A DNA stretch of 19,454 nt, from positions 1 to 19,454 of the forward strand of contig CAZFYZ010000070.1 of NCBI GenBank assembly GCA_964523735.1, given 5' to 3'. The stretch's first letter is position 1; each line of letters begins with the position of its first letter. Origin of the DNA: CAZFYZ01 sp964523735. Its GTDB lineage: Bacteria > Armatimonadota > UBA5829. The notes under the pieces were generated by a model that saw only the letters and a program-made list of their open reading frames with translations, had not been told where the DNA came from and made no database searches. Made by a program: the position numbers and the translations under genes. This document shows, one piece after another, positions 1 to 10,647 of this stretch.

Positions 1-68
1 CAACCGAAAGGATACTCCCTTTCCAATTTACACACTCACAGGGTACACCACTCTTGGCGCATGCTTGA

Positions 69-97
69 TTGACACCGGAACCCGTTTTTGATATTGT
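69..97 (+). promoter_or_regulatory. Sigma-70-type promoter for secA
   Basis: TTGACA at 69-74 is separated by exactly 17 bp from TATTGT at 92-97. This is a consensus -35 and a near-consensus -10 for the housekeeping sigma factor. Transcription would start near 104 and give a leader of about 150 nt before the secA start. It is the only good promoter match seen ahead of secA, so it probably also drives prfB. Confidence 0.6.
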
Positions 98-198
98 ACG
101 TATGTAATCCAAGCACGTAACACGACTGTTTTGACCATCCGCCGGGGAAGCTGAGGGTATGGCCTGATGTTTCCCTTTTCTATTGCCCCGATCGGAAA

Positions 199-220
199 TG
201 GCGGCTTCTGAGAACCGCCA
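199..220 (+). promoter_or_regulatory. Hairpin in the secA leader
   Basis: TGGCGG (199-204) pairs with CCGCCA (215-220). TTC/GAA extends the stem past one bulged C, leaving a TGA loop. No T-run follows, so it is not an intrinsic terminator. It lies about 35 nt before the secA start and could affect translation or mRNA stability, but no function can be shown. Confidence 0.35.
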
Positions 221-255
221 CTACGTGGAAATCCACCAGGGCGCGCAGGAAGATA

Positions 256-3390
<3,135 letters not shown>

Positions 3391-3411
3391 AACTCACAAC
3401 TCAAAACTATG
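3391..3411 (+). repeat. Short heptamer array overlapping the prfB start
   Basis: Three consecutive 7-mers, AACTCAC, AACTCAA and AACTATG, fill the whole secA-prfB spacer. The last unit contains the prfB ATG. No Shine-Dalgarno sequence is visible here. The array matches other 7-bp-period arrays in this window at 8886, 13287 and 15727. Confidence 0.5.
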
Positions 3412-4507
3412 CTTAAAGACGTTACAGACAGAATAGACTCATTGGAATCATCCCTCGAAGCGCTCGGAGGGCATCTTTGACGTCGCCGGTAGACAGGCAG
3501 AAATAGCCCGGCTGGAAAAGCTGGCGGGCGAACCATCGTTTTGGGACGATGCCTCCGAGGCGCAGAAGACCCTCAGGCAGCTTTCGAGGATCAAATCCTC
3601 CATCGAGCCCACCGTTGAACTGCAACTGCGCGTGGCCGACCTCAGGGAACTCTCGGAACTGGTCGAGGACGGAGAGAGCCAGGACGCGAGAGACATCCGC
3701 AAGGAGCTTGACGAGGTCGAGGTCGCCTATCAAAACCTCGAACTGGAGACCCTCCTCTCCGGTGAGCACGACTCCTCCAACGCGATCATGGAGATCAACG
3801 CCGGCGCGGGCGGTAACGAGGCCTGCGATTGGGTGGGGATGCTCCTGCGTATGTACCTGCGATGGGCTGAGCGGCGCGGGTTCAAGACCGACATCATGTC
3901 GAGCGTCGAGGGCGACATCGCCGGCCTCAAGAACGTAACGATCCTCTTCGAGGGCCGCAACGCCTATGGTTATCTGAAGCACGAGCGCGGCGTTCACAGG
4001 CTCGTGCGCATTTCCCCTTTCGACGCCAACAAGCGGCGGCATACAACTTTTGCCGCGGTCGATATCATCCCCGAGATGGAGGCCGAGAGCATTCAGATCA
4101 ATCCCGACGAGCTGAAGATTGACACCTATCGATCTTCCAGCGCGGGCGGTCAGCACGTCAACAAGACTGACTCCGCCGTGCGCATCACGCATATTCCCAC
4201 GGGTATTGTGGTAACCTGTCAGAACGAGAGGTCACAGCACAAGAACCGTGACGCCGCGCTGAAGGTGCTCGCGGCGCGCCTTGGCGAACTCCAGAACGCG
4301 CAGGACGAGAAGCGGATGGCCGAGCTGAGGGGCGACTTGCGCGCGATAGAGTGGGGCAATCAGATGCGCTCCTACGTGTTCCAGCCATACACCCTGGTTA
4401 AGGACCATCGGACCAACCATGAGACTGGGGATGTGATACGGGTGATGGATGGCGATATAGACGATTTCATCGAGGCTGAGATGAAGTCAGGCGCGCATAG
4501 CGCGTAA
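3409..4507 (+). CDS. prfB: Peptide chain release factor 2 (programmed +1 frameshift)
   Basis: RF2 reads UGA and UAA stop codons and triggers peptide release on the ribosome. The zero frame runs from ATG 3409 for 23 codons to an in-frame TGA at 3478. Skipping T3478 resumes in the +1 frame at GAC 3479 and continues to TAA 4505-4507. The slip site CTT TGA C (3475-3481) is preceded by a Shine-Dalgarno-like GGAGGG (3466-3471) three nucleotides upstream, as in the known RF2 autoregulatory element. The joined protein is 365 aa, the family's usual length. It contains the anticodon-like SPF (about 202-204) and the catalytic GGQ (about 246-248). An open frame beginning at 3632 is only the 3' part. Low RF2 should favour frameshifting and raise RF2 synthesis. 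Confidence 0.97.
3466..3481 (+). promoter_or_regulatory. RF2 autoregulatory frameshift signal
   Basis: GGAGGG (3466-3471), CAT, then CTT TGA C (3475-3481). The internal Shine-Dalgarno-like element, its 3-nt spacing to the CTT P-site codon, and the weak TGA-C stop context match the canonical RF2 recoding site. The frame downstream of the slip is the conserved RF2 sequence, so the TGA is not a sequencing error or pseudogene mark. Confidence 0.95.
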
Positions 4508-4549
4508 TTGTGGAACATGATGCTATCTGCTGCGTCATGTACGCATGGG

Positions 4550-4564
4550 TGCTCCTCAGGAGCA
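4550..4564 (+). promoter_or_regulatory. Hairpin over the ribosome-binding site of the next gene
   Basis: TGCTC (4550-4554), loop CTCAG, GAGCA (4560-4564). The AGGAG at 4558-4562 that fits as Shine-Dalgarno for the ATG at 4572 (9-nt spacing) lies partly in the loop and partly in the 3' arm. Folding could limit translation initiation. The stem is short, so the effect is speculative. Confidence 0.35.
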
Positions 4565-4571
4565 TCGGGTG

Positions 4572-5252
4572 ATGGTTATGCAATATCAGACTGTCTACAG
4601 ATGGCTAGCGGTAACGGCGGCGCTGCTTATGGCGGCTTCGGTTGCTCTGGCCGAAGAGCCGATTCAGACGACATCAGCGTCTGCTCTGGGAAACAAGGAT
4701 GTTGGCAAGCAAGAGACCGCGCTTGGCGATCTCTTCGCTGATGCCGCCCGCTCAGCCATGAGCACGCAGATCGCGTTTGTGGCTGCCAGCGAGCTGAAGC
4801 CCAAGGACCCTCCGTTCGATGCGGGGAAGGTCCTGTCGAGCGACCTGGAAGCTTTGATCTCCTACCCCGACGATGCTCTGGCAGTTGTCGAACTGCAGGG
4901 CAAGCTGGTCAGACAAGCGCTTGAGAGGTCGGTTTCGATCTACCCTCAGCCAAACCTGGGTTTCCTGCAGGTCTCGGGAATCGGGTTCTCGTTCGATTCT
5001 ACCAAGCCGAGCGGGTCTCGGGTGACGTCGGTTACGGTGGATGGCTCGCCTCTGGCGGACGAGACTACCTATCGAGTGGCAGTCTCCAACTCACTCGCCA
5101 ACGGAGCCCTCGGTTACTGGAAGGTCTGGGACCCGGATAATGTCAGGATCACCCGCGACTCCAAGAGCAGCCTGGGTAAAGCGATCCAGAGCTACCTGAA
5201 GGCGAACTCGAAGATCGACTACGGCAGGCTGAACCGCATAGAGGCGAAGTAG
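4572..5252 (+). CDS. Secreted 5'-nucleotidase C-terminal-domain protein
   Basis: The 226-aa protein begins with a Sec signal peptide: a short basic start, a hydrophobic core and ALA before EEP, with cleavage expected after about residue 27. The rest resembles the C-terminal substrate-binding domain of 5'-nucleotidases (5_nucleotid_C, UshA family). It has a GDLFADAAR segment near the start, a central SDLEALISYPDD..VVELQGK block, and SNSLANGALGYW, which corresponds to the aromatic purine-stacking loop. The N-terminal metallophosphoesterase domain is absent, so it cannot be a full nucleotidase by itself. It may bind nucleotides or work with a separate catalytic subunit. An upstream in-frame ATG (4545) exists, but ATG 4572 has AGGAG at 9 nt and places the signal peptide correctly. 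It begins 64 bp after prfB on the same strand. Confidence 0.8.
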   Translation: MVMQYQTVYRWLAVTAALLMAASVALAEEPIQTTSASALGNKDVGKQETALGDLFADAARSAMSTQIAFVAASELKPKDPPFDAGKVLSSDLEALISYPDDALAVVELQGKLVRQALERSVSIYPQPNLGFLQVSGIGFSFDSTKPSGSRVTSVTVDGSPLADETTYRVAVSNSLANGALGYWKVWDPDNVRITRDSKSSLGKAIQSYLKANSKIDYGRLNRIEAK

Positions 5253-5274
5253 AGACAAGCATTACGGATTTCCG

Positions 5275-5304
5275 GAGGGTGAGGCCGTAACAGACCTCAC
5301 CCTC
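5275..5304 (+). terminator. 10-bp hairpin after the nucleotidase-domain gene
   Basis: GAGGGTGAGG (5275-5284) pairs perfectly with CCTCACCCTC (5295-5304) across a 10-nt loop, 22 nt after the stop codon. No T-run follows, so it is either a weak or Rho-assisted terminator or an mRNA-stabilising hairpin. Confidence 0.45.
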
Positions 5305-5318
5305 TGCTGCGTACCGTG

Positions 5319-5324
5319 TATAAT
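5319..5324 (+). promoter_or_regulatory. Consensus -10 ahead of the glycosidase-like gene
   Basis: TATAAT at 5319-5324 is a perfect -10 hexamer 15 nt before the next start codon. No convincing -35 lies 16-18 bp upstream, where the sequence falls in the hairpin arm at 5295-5304. If used, the leader would be only a few nucleotides long. Confidence 0.35.
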
Positions 5325-5338
5325 GGACGAGATCATAG

Positions 5339-7369
5339 ATGGGGGGGTCTCGTCATTTGTCCAACTACAAGCTGCGTTTCCGCCAGGTCCACCTGGATTT
5401 CCACACATCACCGCACATTCCCGGGGTGGGCGAGAGCTTTGACAAGGCACAGTTCCAGGAGTGCCTCAAGCTCGGGCATGTAAACTCGATCACCTGCTTC
5501 TCCAAGTGCCACCACGGGTGGAGCTATCATCCTACCAGTGTCGGCAAGATCCACCCTACGCTCGGCTTCGACCTGCTTCGCGCCCAGATCGAGGCGTGTA
5601 AGGAGATTGGCGTGCGCGCGCCGATCTACTTGTCCGCCGGGCTCGACAGCGTGGCGGGCGCGGAGCATCCCGAGTGGCGTGAGCTGTCGATCGAGGGGAA
5701 GTACATGGGCCGCGCCGCAGCAGTCAACGAGCCCGGGTTCCCGATGATGTGCTTCAACTCGCCTTATCTTGACTACCTGTGCGAGCAGGTGATCGAGGTA
5801 GTGAGGCTCTTCCCCGGCAGCGACGGGATCTTCTCTGACATCATTCACCAGGGCGAATGCTGCTGCCCGTGGTGTCTGGCATATATGGAGGAGCACGGTC
5901 TCGACGTCGACAAACAGGAAGACCGGCAGGCGTGCGCTCGGGCAGGACTGGAGAGGTATTACCGCAAGTTCACCGAGGCCTGCCGGTGTGACGATCCCAA
6001 CATTCCCGTTCTCCACAACGGCGGCCACGTTGACAAGAGCAGGCGCGATCTGCTCCAGTACTTCAGTCACCTCGAACTCGAGTCTTTGCCGACCGGGGGC
6101 TGGGGCTACGATCACTTCCCGCTGTCCGCGAAATACAGCCAGCACACAGGACTGGACTACCTGGGGATGACAGGCAAGTTCCATAGGTCGTGGGGCGAGT
6201 TCGGCGGCTACAAGCATCCGAATGCACTGCGCTATGAGTGCGGGCTGATGCTCGCGAACGGCTCCAAGTGCTCTGTCGGCGACCAGCTCCACCCGAGCGC
6301 GGAAATGGACCGGAGCACCTACGAGATCATTGGCCAGGCCTACGCCGAGGTCGAGCAGAAGGAGCCGTGGTGCGACGATGTGACGAGCGTGGCGGACATC
6401 GCCGTGCTGTCGTCGGAGGCCGAGACCGGGAACCAGGACCCGGACACCGGCGCGGGCAGGATTCTCATGCAGAGCCACTTCCTGTTCGACCTGATCGACC
6501 GGCAGGTGGACTTTGCCCCGTACAAGCTCCTCATTCTACCCGACGAAGTCCTGATCGACGACGAACTCAAGAGCAAGATCGACCGCTACCTCGCCGGCGG
6601 CGGCAAGCTGCTCCTGACGGGCAGGAGCGGTCTGAAGGCAGATGGAAGTGGGTTTGCCTTTGACGTAGGGGCAGAACATGCAGGCGAAAGCCCCTATCAG
6701 CCGGACTACATCGAGCCCGGCGACGAGCTCGCGCCGTCATTCGTCAAGAGCCCTCTGGTTATGTACCTGAAGTCCCAGCAGGTGAGGGCTACGACCGGGA
6801 CCGTGCTCGCGGATATTCGCCAGCCCTACTTCAACCGCACCTGGCGGCATTTCTGCAGCCATCAGCACGCGCCTGCCGCAGACAAGACCGAATACGCCGG
6901 AGCTGTGCGGAAGGGCAACCTACTGTATCTGGCGCACCCCATATTCTCGATCTACCACGCCATCGGAGCGGTCGCACAAAAGGACTACGCCGCGAACGCG
7001 ATCCGGCTCTTGCTTGGCGAAGATCAGACTCTCAAGACCAACCTGCCGTCTGCCGCTCGGGTGACCCTGATGGAGCAGCCAGCCAAGCGCCGCTATGTCC
7101 TGCATCTGCTGTATGCCGGCCTGCTTCCGGTGGGGGCGGACGTCAGGCTCTCGGCAGAGGGCTATGTGGGCCAGGGCTGGCAGATCGAGGTGATCGAGGA
7201 CCTGCTGCCTCTGCACAACACGAAGCTCTCACTCGCCCTGCCGCAGGAGGTCACGCGAGTTACCCTCGAGCCCCAGGAGCGCGAACTGGACTTCATAGCC
7301 CAGGCTGGGGGCTTGGAGCTGTTCATCGACGAGTTCACGTGCCATCAGATGGTAGTGCTGCACTACTGA
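5339..7369 (+). CDS. GHL6/GH42-like glycoside hydrolase family protein
   Basis: The 676-aa protein has no signal peptide or membrane segment. The N-terminal half (about 10-340) looks like a TIM-barrel of the hypothetical glycosyl hydrolase 6 type. Its features are HLDFHTSPHIP near residue 20, the KCHHGWSYHPT motif near 60, and GIFSDIIHQGECCCPWC with D167, E173 and a cysteine cluster at 174-179. ELES (246-249) offers further acidic candidates. From about residue 350 a Rossmann-like region resembles the beta-galactosidase trimerisation domain of GH42 enzymes (LLILPDEVLIDDE...GGGKLLLTG). The C-terminal 200 residues look beta-rich. Substrate is unknown; a beta-galactoside- or fucoside-type sugar is plausible for this architecture but not shown. 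The ATG at 5339 lacks a good Shine-Dalgarno. A TTG at 5357, 9 nt after a G7 run, is an alternative start. Confidence 0.75.
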   Translation: MGGSRHLSNYKLRFRQVHLDFHTSPHIPGVGESFDKAQFQECLKLGHVNSITCFSKCHHGWSYHPTSVGKIHPTLGFDLLRAQIEACKEIGVRAPIYLSAGLDSVAGAEHPEWRELSIEGKYMGRAAAVNEPGFPMMCFNSPYLDYLCEQVIEVVRLFPGSDGIFSDIIHQGECCCPWCLAYMEEHGLDVDKQEDRQACARAGLERYYRKFTEACRCDDPNIPVLHNGGHVDKSRRDLLQYFSHLELESLPTGGWGYDHFPLSAKYSQHTGLDYLGMTGKFHRSWGEFGGYKHPNALRYECGLMLANGSKCSVGDQLHPSAEMDRSTYEIIGQAYAEVEQKEPWCDDVTSVADIAVLSSEAETGNQDPDTGAGRILMQSHFLFDLIDRQVDFAPYKLLILPDEVLIDDELKSKIDRYLAGGGKLLLTGRSGLKADGSGFAFDVGAEHAGESPYQPDYIEPGDELAPSFVKSPLVMYLKSQQVRATTGTVLADIRQPYFNRTWRHFCSHQHAPAADKTEYAGAVRKGNLLYLAHPIFSIYHAIGAVAQKDYAANAIRLLLGEDQTLKTNLPSAARVTLMEQPAKRRYVLHLLYAGLLPVGADVRLSAEGYVGQGWQIEVIEDLLPLHNTKLSLALPQEVTRVTLEPQERELDFIAQAGGLELFIDEFTCHQMVVLHY

Positions 7370-7400
7370 CGCGTGCGTGATCTCAGGCTTCGTCAGTGAC

Positions 7401-7468
7401 TGTCATTTCGAGCGGAGTCGAGAAATCTGCTTTTGCACCCATGCCCATCCTGCGGGAACGAGATGACA
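7401..7468. repeat. GTCATTTCGA-type inverted repeat, degenerate copy
   Basis: The left arm (7401-7435) begins TGTCATTTCGAGCGGAG and ends AAATCTGCTTTTG. It is nearly the same as the left arm of the element at 11636, with a one-base length difference and a few substitutions. The right arm is eroded, with CGAGATGACA near 7459-7468 standing for the expected CGAAATGACA. This is a dispersed MITE/REP-like palindrome. An open frame can be read across it into aroA, but that part is not aroA-like. Confidence 0.65.
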
Positions 7469-7532
7469 TCTGAGCCAACATCGCGGCGCCTATCAGAGTT
7501 CCCGCAGGATATTGGACTGAGGCCGTCGTATG

Positions 7533-7562
7533 TTGACAACTCGCTGCCTGGTCGGGTACCCT
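7533..7562 (+). promoter_or_regulatory. Possible promoter for aroA
   Basis: TTGACA at 7533-7538 is a perfect -35. A weak -10, TACCCT, lies at 7557-7562 after 18 bp. It sits about 30 bp before the aroA start. The -10 is poor, so this is a tentative call. Confidence 0.3.
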
Positions 7563-7594
7563 TAAGAAACTGTGGCGCGTCGGAGGTAGGCCGT

Positions 7595-8866
7595 TTGAGG
7601 TTGGTGGTCAACAAGTCGGAGCTGGCGGGATCGGTGGAGATCCCTGGCTCGAAGTCGCACACGATACGGGGAGTGGCGATAGCCTCGCTCGCCGAGGGCA
7701 CTTCACGCCTGCGGAAGCCGCTGCAAGCGAGTGATACGCTCGCAGTTGTTGATGCCTACTCGCTTCTCGGCGCGGAGATAGAGCAGTCGGCGGATTGGGT
7801 GATCTCAGGCGTTGATGGCAAGCCTGGGGTGCCGCAGAATGTGGTCGACGTCGGCAACTCCGGGACTACGCTCTATATCGCCATGGGCAGCGCCGCGCTG
7901 ATCAATGGCGGCACGGTGTTGACGGGCGACGAGCAGATAAGGCGGCGGCCCGTCGGTCCGCTGATGGATGCGCTGAATGATCTGGGGGCCAGGGCCGAGT
8001 CTTTGACCATGGACGGTACTGCGCCTGTCATCGTCTACGGCCCAATGCGCGGGGGGAGAGTCAAGCTCGATTGCTCCAAGACCTCGCAGTATCTCACGAG
8101 TCTGCTGATCAACTGCCCCCTCGCGCCGGATGATACGCACATCACCGCCCACAACCTGGTGGAAAAGCCTTACATCGAGATGACTCTGCGCTGGCTCGAG
8201 GAGCAGGGCATCGAGGTCGGCAACGATCACTTGGAGGAGTTCCACATACGGGGCGGGCAGAGCTATCACGCATTCGATAAGCCGATCCCGGCCGACTTCA
8301 GCTCCGCAACGTTCTTCATGTGCGCGGCAGCGATTACCAGGAGCAAGTTGAAGCTCGTCGGCCTTGACCCGCGGGATACACAGGGCGACAAGGCAATCGT
8401 GGATGTCCTGCGGCATATGGGAGCGGGGGTTCACTGGGACGAAGACAGCCTGACAATTGAGGGACACGATCTACTCGGGGGAGAGTTCGACCTCGCCGAC
8501 ACTCCCGATGCGCTCCCGGCGCTTGCGGTCACTGCTTGTTTCGCCGAAGGCGAGACCAGGCTCATGAACGTCGCGCAGGCCCGGCTGAAGGAGACTGACC
8601 GAATCGCGGTGATGTGTCGGGAACTCAAGAAGATGGGTGCTGATATCGAGGAGCTGCCGGACGGGCTCGTGATCCGTGGCAAGGCGCTTCATGCCGCCGC
8701 TGTGCACGGGCACTCGGATCACCGGGTCATCATGGCTCTCGCGATGGCCGGGCTGGCAGTTGAGGGTAAGACTAAGATCGATACTGCAGAGGCCCTTTCA
8801 GTAACCTTCCCGACGTTCGTGGAGCTGATGAAGGGCGTTGGGGCGAACATATCCATCGATGCGTGA
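7595..8866 (+). CDS. aroA: 3-phosphoshikimate 1-carboxyvinyltransferase (EPSP synthase)
   Basis: It joins phosphoenolpyruvate to shikimate-3-phosphate, the sixth step of the cytoplasmic shikimate pathway. Family motifs are GSKSH (18-22), GNSGTT (87-92), the LTGDEQIRRRPVGPL block, TSQYLTSLL, ADFSSATFFM, ADTPDALPAL with D302 and D305, and KETDRIA (332-338). A C-terminal HSDHRVIMALAMAGL follows. The frame is open from 7433, but the extra N-terminus runs through a repeat and has no family similarity. TTG 7595 has GGAGG at 7582-7586 (8-nt spacing) and places the first conserved residues correctly. This gives 423 aa, close to E. coli AroA (427). The next gene, 65 bp downstream, encodes the following pathway step. 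Confidence 0.95.
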   Translation: MRLVVNKSELAGSVEIPGSKSHTIRGVAIASLAEGTSRLRKPLQASDTLAVVDAYSLLGAEIEQSADWVISGVDGKPGVPQNVVDVGNSGTTLYIAMGSAALINGGTVLTGDEQIRRRPVGPLMDALNDLGARAESLTMDGTAPVIVYGPMRGGRVKLDCSKTSQYLTSLLINCPLAPDDTHITAHNLVEKPYIEMTLRWLEEQGIEVGNDHLEEFHIRGGQSYHAFDKPIPADFSSATFFMCAAAITRSKLKLVGLDPRDTQGDKAIVDVLRHMGAGVHWDEDSLTIEGHDLLGGEFDLADTPDALPALAVTACFAEGETRLMNVAQARLKETDRIAVMCRELKKMGADIEELPDGLVIRGKALHAAAVHGHSDHRVIMALAMAGLAVEGKTKIDTAEALSVTFPTFVELMKGVGANISIDA

Positions 8867-8885
8867 GCAGAACGAATGGCTTCTG

Positions 8886-8920
8886 CAATAAACAATAGGC
8901 AATCAGCAATACTCGATTCG
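8886..8920 (+). repeat. Heptamer tandem array (CAATxxx) between aroA and aroC
   Basis: Four 7-mers in a row begin with CAAT (CAATAAA, CAATAGG, CAATCAG, CAATACT), and a fifth related unit, CGATTCG, follows. The array ends where the aroC ribosome-binding site (GGAG, 8920-8923) begins. It belongs to the same 7-bp-period class as 13287-13328 and 15727-15761, but with a different unit sequence. Confidence 0.6.
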
Positions 8921-8931
8921 GAGATTGGTCA

Positions 8932-10275
8932 ATGGTCGGTTGTAGTCTAGGCAGGTTGTTTCAGGTTTCCGTGGCTGGAGGGTCCTATCAGGATGGGCTG
9001 ACGGCTCTGGTTCAGGGCGTACCGCCGGGGATGTATCTGACCGAGCAGGAGGTCTACGGCGATCTGTTGCTCAGGAAGCCCGGCGCCGACGAGCTTTCGA
9101 GCCCGCGCAAGGAGCCGGACCTGCCTATCATCTACACCGGCCTCAACTGCTGGGATACGATCGAGGGTGCTGGAAACGCGCATCAGACCAACGGCACCCC
9201 GCTCACCATCCTGATTCCGAACCTCGACCGGCACGACATCCACGTCAAGCAGTACCAGGACACCAACCGGACGCCGAGGCCGGGGCACGCGTCGTATGCC
9301 TCATTCCTGAAATACGGTCAAGCTGATGACTCGATAGGCGCGGGGATCTTCAGCGGCCGCTACACCTGCACGATCGTTGCGGCGGGCTATGTCGCCAAGA
9401 AGATCCTGGCGGCATGCGGAATCCGCGTGTTCTCAATCGTACGCGAGCTTGCGGGAGTGCGGTGCCCCGAAGTCGAGCACGAGGCCGTATTCGCCTGTAC
9501 CGAGAACTACAAGCGCATGCGCCGGGATACAGATGCGTTTTACCAGGAGCTATACGTCAAGGGCCGGCTGTCGATGGATATGCGGTTCCTGGACAAGACG
9601 CGGGTGTTTGTGGAGGTCGAGCAGGAGATCGACGAGATTCGCGCCAAAACCCCGCACATTCCGGCCGAGAAGATTCGCGAGGACTATGGCGTCCACGAGG
9701 TAGTCAACTGCCCCGACATGGCTGCGGCAGACGAGATGATGGAAGCCGTTCGGAAGATCACCGCTACGGGCGATTCGGCCGGTGGGGTGGTCGAAGTGAT
9801 CGCGCTGGGAGTGCCTCCGGGCCTCGGTGAGCCAGTCTTTGCCAAGCTCGATGGCGAACTCGGGCGCATGCTTGGCATCGCTTCGATCAAGGGCGTGGAG
9901 ATCGGCGCGGGGTTTGGCGTCAAAGACATGACCGGCTATCAGTCCAACGATCAGATGCGCTCGGATGGCGGCAAAGTGGACTTCGTGTCCAACAACGCGG
10001 GCGGCATCACCGGCGGGCTGACCAATGGCCAGCCGATCATCGCGCGCCTCGCGGTGAAACCGACGCCGACGATCGACAAGCCTCAGAAGACCATCGACAA
10101 GTATACTCTCGAGAACAAGGACCTGGCTGCAATCACCCGCCGCGATCCCACAATCGTCGCCCGCGTCTGGCCCGTGGCCGAGAACTACACGGCCCTCGTG
10201 CTGCTCGACAACCTGATGGCGCACTACGGCTACCAGGCGGTGAAGGCGAAGATCGAGGCGCACGACAGGTTGTAG
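8932..10275 (+). CDS. aroC: Divergent chorismate synthase
   Basis: Chorismate synthase converts EPSP to chorismate using reduced FMN. Family features are recognisable throughout: an N-terminal GRLFQV segment, GVPPGM, RKPGADE, the second active-site histidine in RPGHA (H119), VAAGYVAKKIL, GVPPGLGEPVFAKLD, KGVEIGAGF, NNAGGITGGLTNGQPI (the GG.SNG motif) and RRDPTIVARVWPVAEN near the C-terminus. Two normally invariant motifs are changed. The GESHG segment reads GGSYQ, with tyrosine 19 where the catalytic histidine should be, and the SARET segment reads SGRYT. At 447 aa it is longer than typical (about 360-400 aa). The ATG at 8932 has GGAG 8 nt upstream. It follows aroA, which supports an aromatic-pathway role, but activity without the histidine is uncertain. 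Another, canonical copy may exist elsewhere. Confidence 0.85.
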   Translation: MVGCSLGRLFQVSVAGGSYQDGLTALVQGVPPGMYLTEQEVYGDLLLRKPGADELSSPRKEPDLPIIYTGLNCWDTIEGAGNAHQTNGTPLTILIPNLDRHDIHVKQYQDTNRTPRPGHASYASFLKYGQADDSIGAGIFSGRYTCTIVAAGYVAKKILAACGIRVFSIVRELAGVRCPEVEHEAVFACTENYKRMRRDTDAFYQELYVKGRLSMDMRFLDKTRVFVEVEQEIDEIRAKTPHIPAEKIREDYGVHEVVNCPDMAAADEMMEAVRKITATGDSAGGVVEVIALGVPPGLGEPVFAKLDGELGRMLGIASIKGVEIGAGFGVKDMTGYQSNDQMRSDGGKVDFVSNNAGGITGGLTNGQPIIARLAVKPTPTIDKPQKTIDKYTLENKDLAAITRRDPTIVARVWPVAENYTALVLLDNLMAHYGYQAVKAKIEAHDRL

Positions 10276-10463
10276 CAGGCGTCTCCGACGCCCTCTGTGA
10301 GCGTAGCGTTGTGGCCCATAGGGATCTTCGTTGGGGTGAGACCCCCAAGTGCAATCCAGCGTTCTGTGATCGCCTCTGGGTGACGCGTAGTGGGAGCCTC
10401 GCCTCAGCGCTTCCCAGCACGCAGCCGCCTATCCATCAGGCCTCTGATCTTCTCATATGACGA
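10276..10463. other. Intergenic stretch with two small palindromes
   Basis: GGCGTC-TCC-GACGCC (10278-10292) sits 3 nt after the aroC stop. TTGGGG...CCCCAA lies at 10331-10348. Neither is followed by a T-run. The first could terminate aroC transcription or be a dispersed palindrome. I see no gene, tRNA or other recognisable feature in the rest. Confidence 0.4.
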
Positions 10464-10562
10464 CGGAGAAAGCCAGAAACCCAGAAAGCGATTTCTGCCT
10501 TTCTAACTTTCTGGATTTCGCGATTCTGTTCCCTTCCCTTCTTTCGCGTTTTCGCGATTGAG
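10464..10562. repeat. Octamer-built inverted-repeat element, copy A
   Basis: The left part has 8-bp-spaced AGAAA units (10467-10490). The right part has their complement, TTTCT/TTTCG units at 8-bp spacing (10492-10522), so CAGAAA-GCGA-TTTCTG forms a perfect hairpin. A second right-hand segment reads TTCCCTTCCCTTCTTTCGCG...CGCGATTGAG. That segment recurs near 12766-12816 and in reverse at 15811-15860. Confidence 0.55.
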
Positions 10563-10629
10563 ATACCAACCCCGCACGAGATTCCAACACAACGGCACCA
10601 AATTGCCAGAAGGATTGCCCGAACCGAGC

Positions 10630-10635
10630 TACAAT
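10630..10635 (+). promoter_or_regulatory. Possible -10 for the one-carbon operon
   Basis: TACAAT at 10630-10635 is a good -10 hexamer. TTGCCA and TTGCCC lie upstream at 10603 and 10615, but at 21- and 9-bp spacing, so there is no proper -35. If used, transcription starts near 10642, directly before the structured leader. Confidence 0.35.
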
Positions 10636-10647
10636 GGATATGCAGGT

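Noticed and set aside
3478..3480. In-frame stop suggesting that prfB is a pseudogene
   Set aside because: It is the normal RF2 recoding site, and the downstream frame is intact with SPF and GGQ.
7433..7594. N-terminal extension of aroA from an ATG at 7433
   Set aside because: It would be encoded partly by a dispersed repeat, has no similarity to AroA, and TTG 7595 has a far better ribosome-binding site.
10276..10460. tRNA or small gene in the aroC-acsE spacer
   Set aside because: No cloverleaf arms or T-loop sequence could be fitted, and no open frame with a start signal is present.
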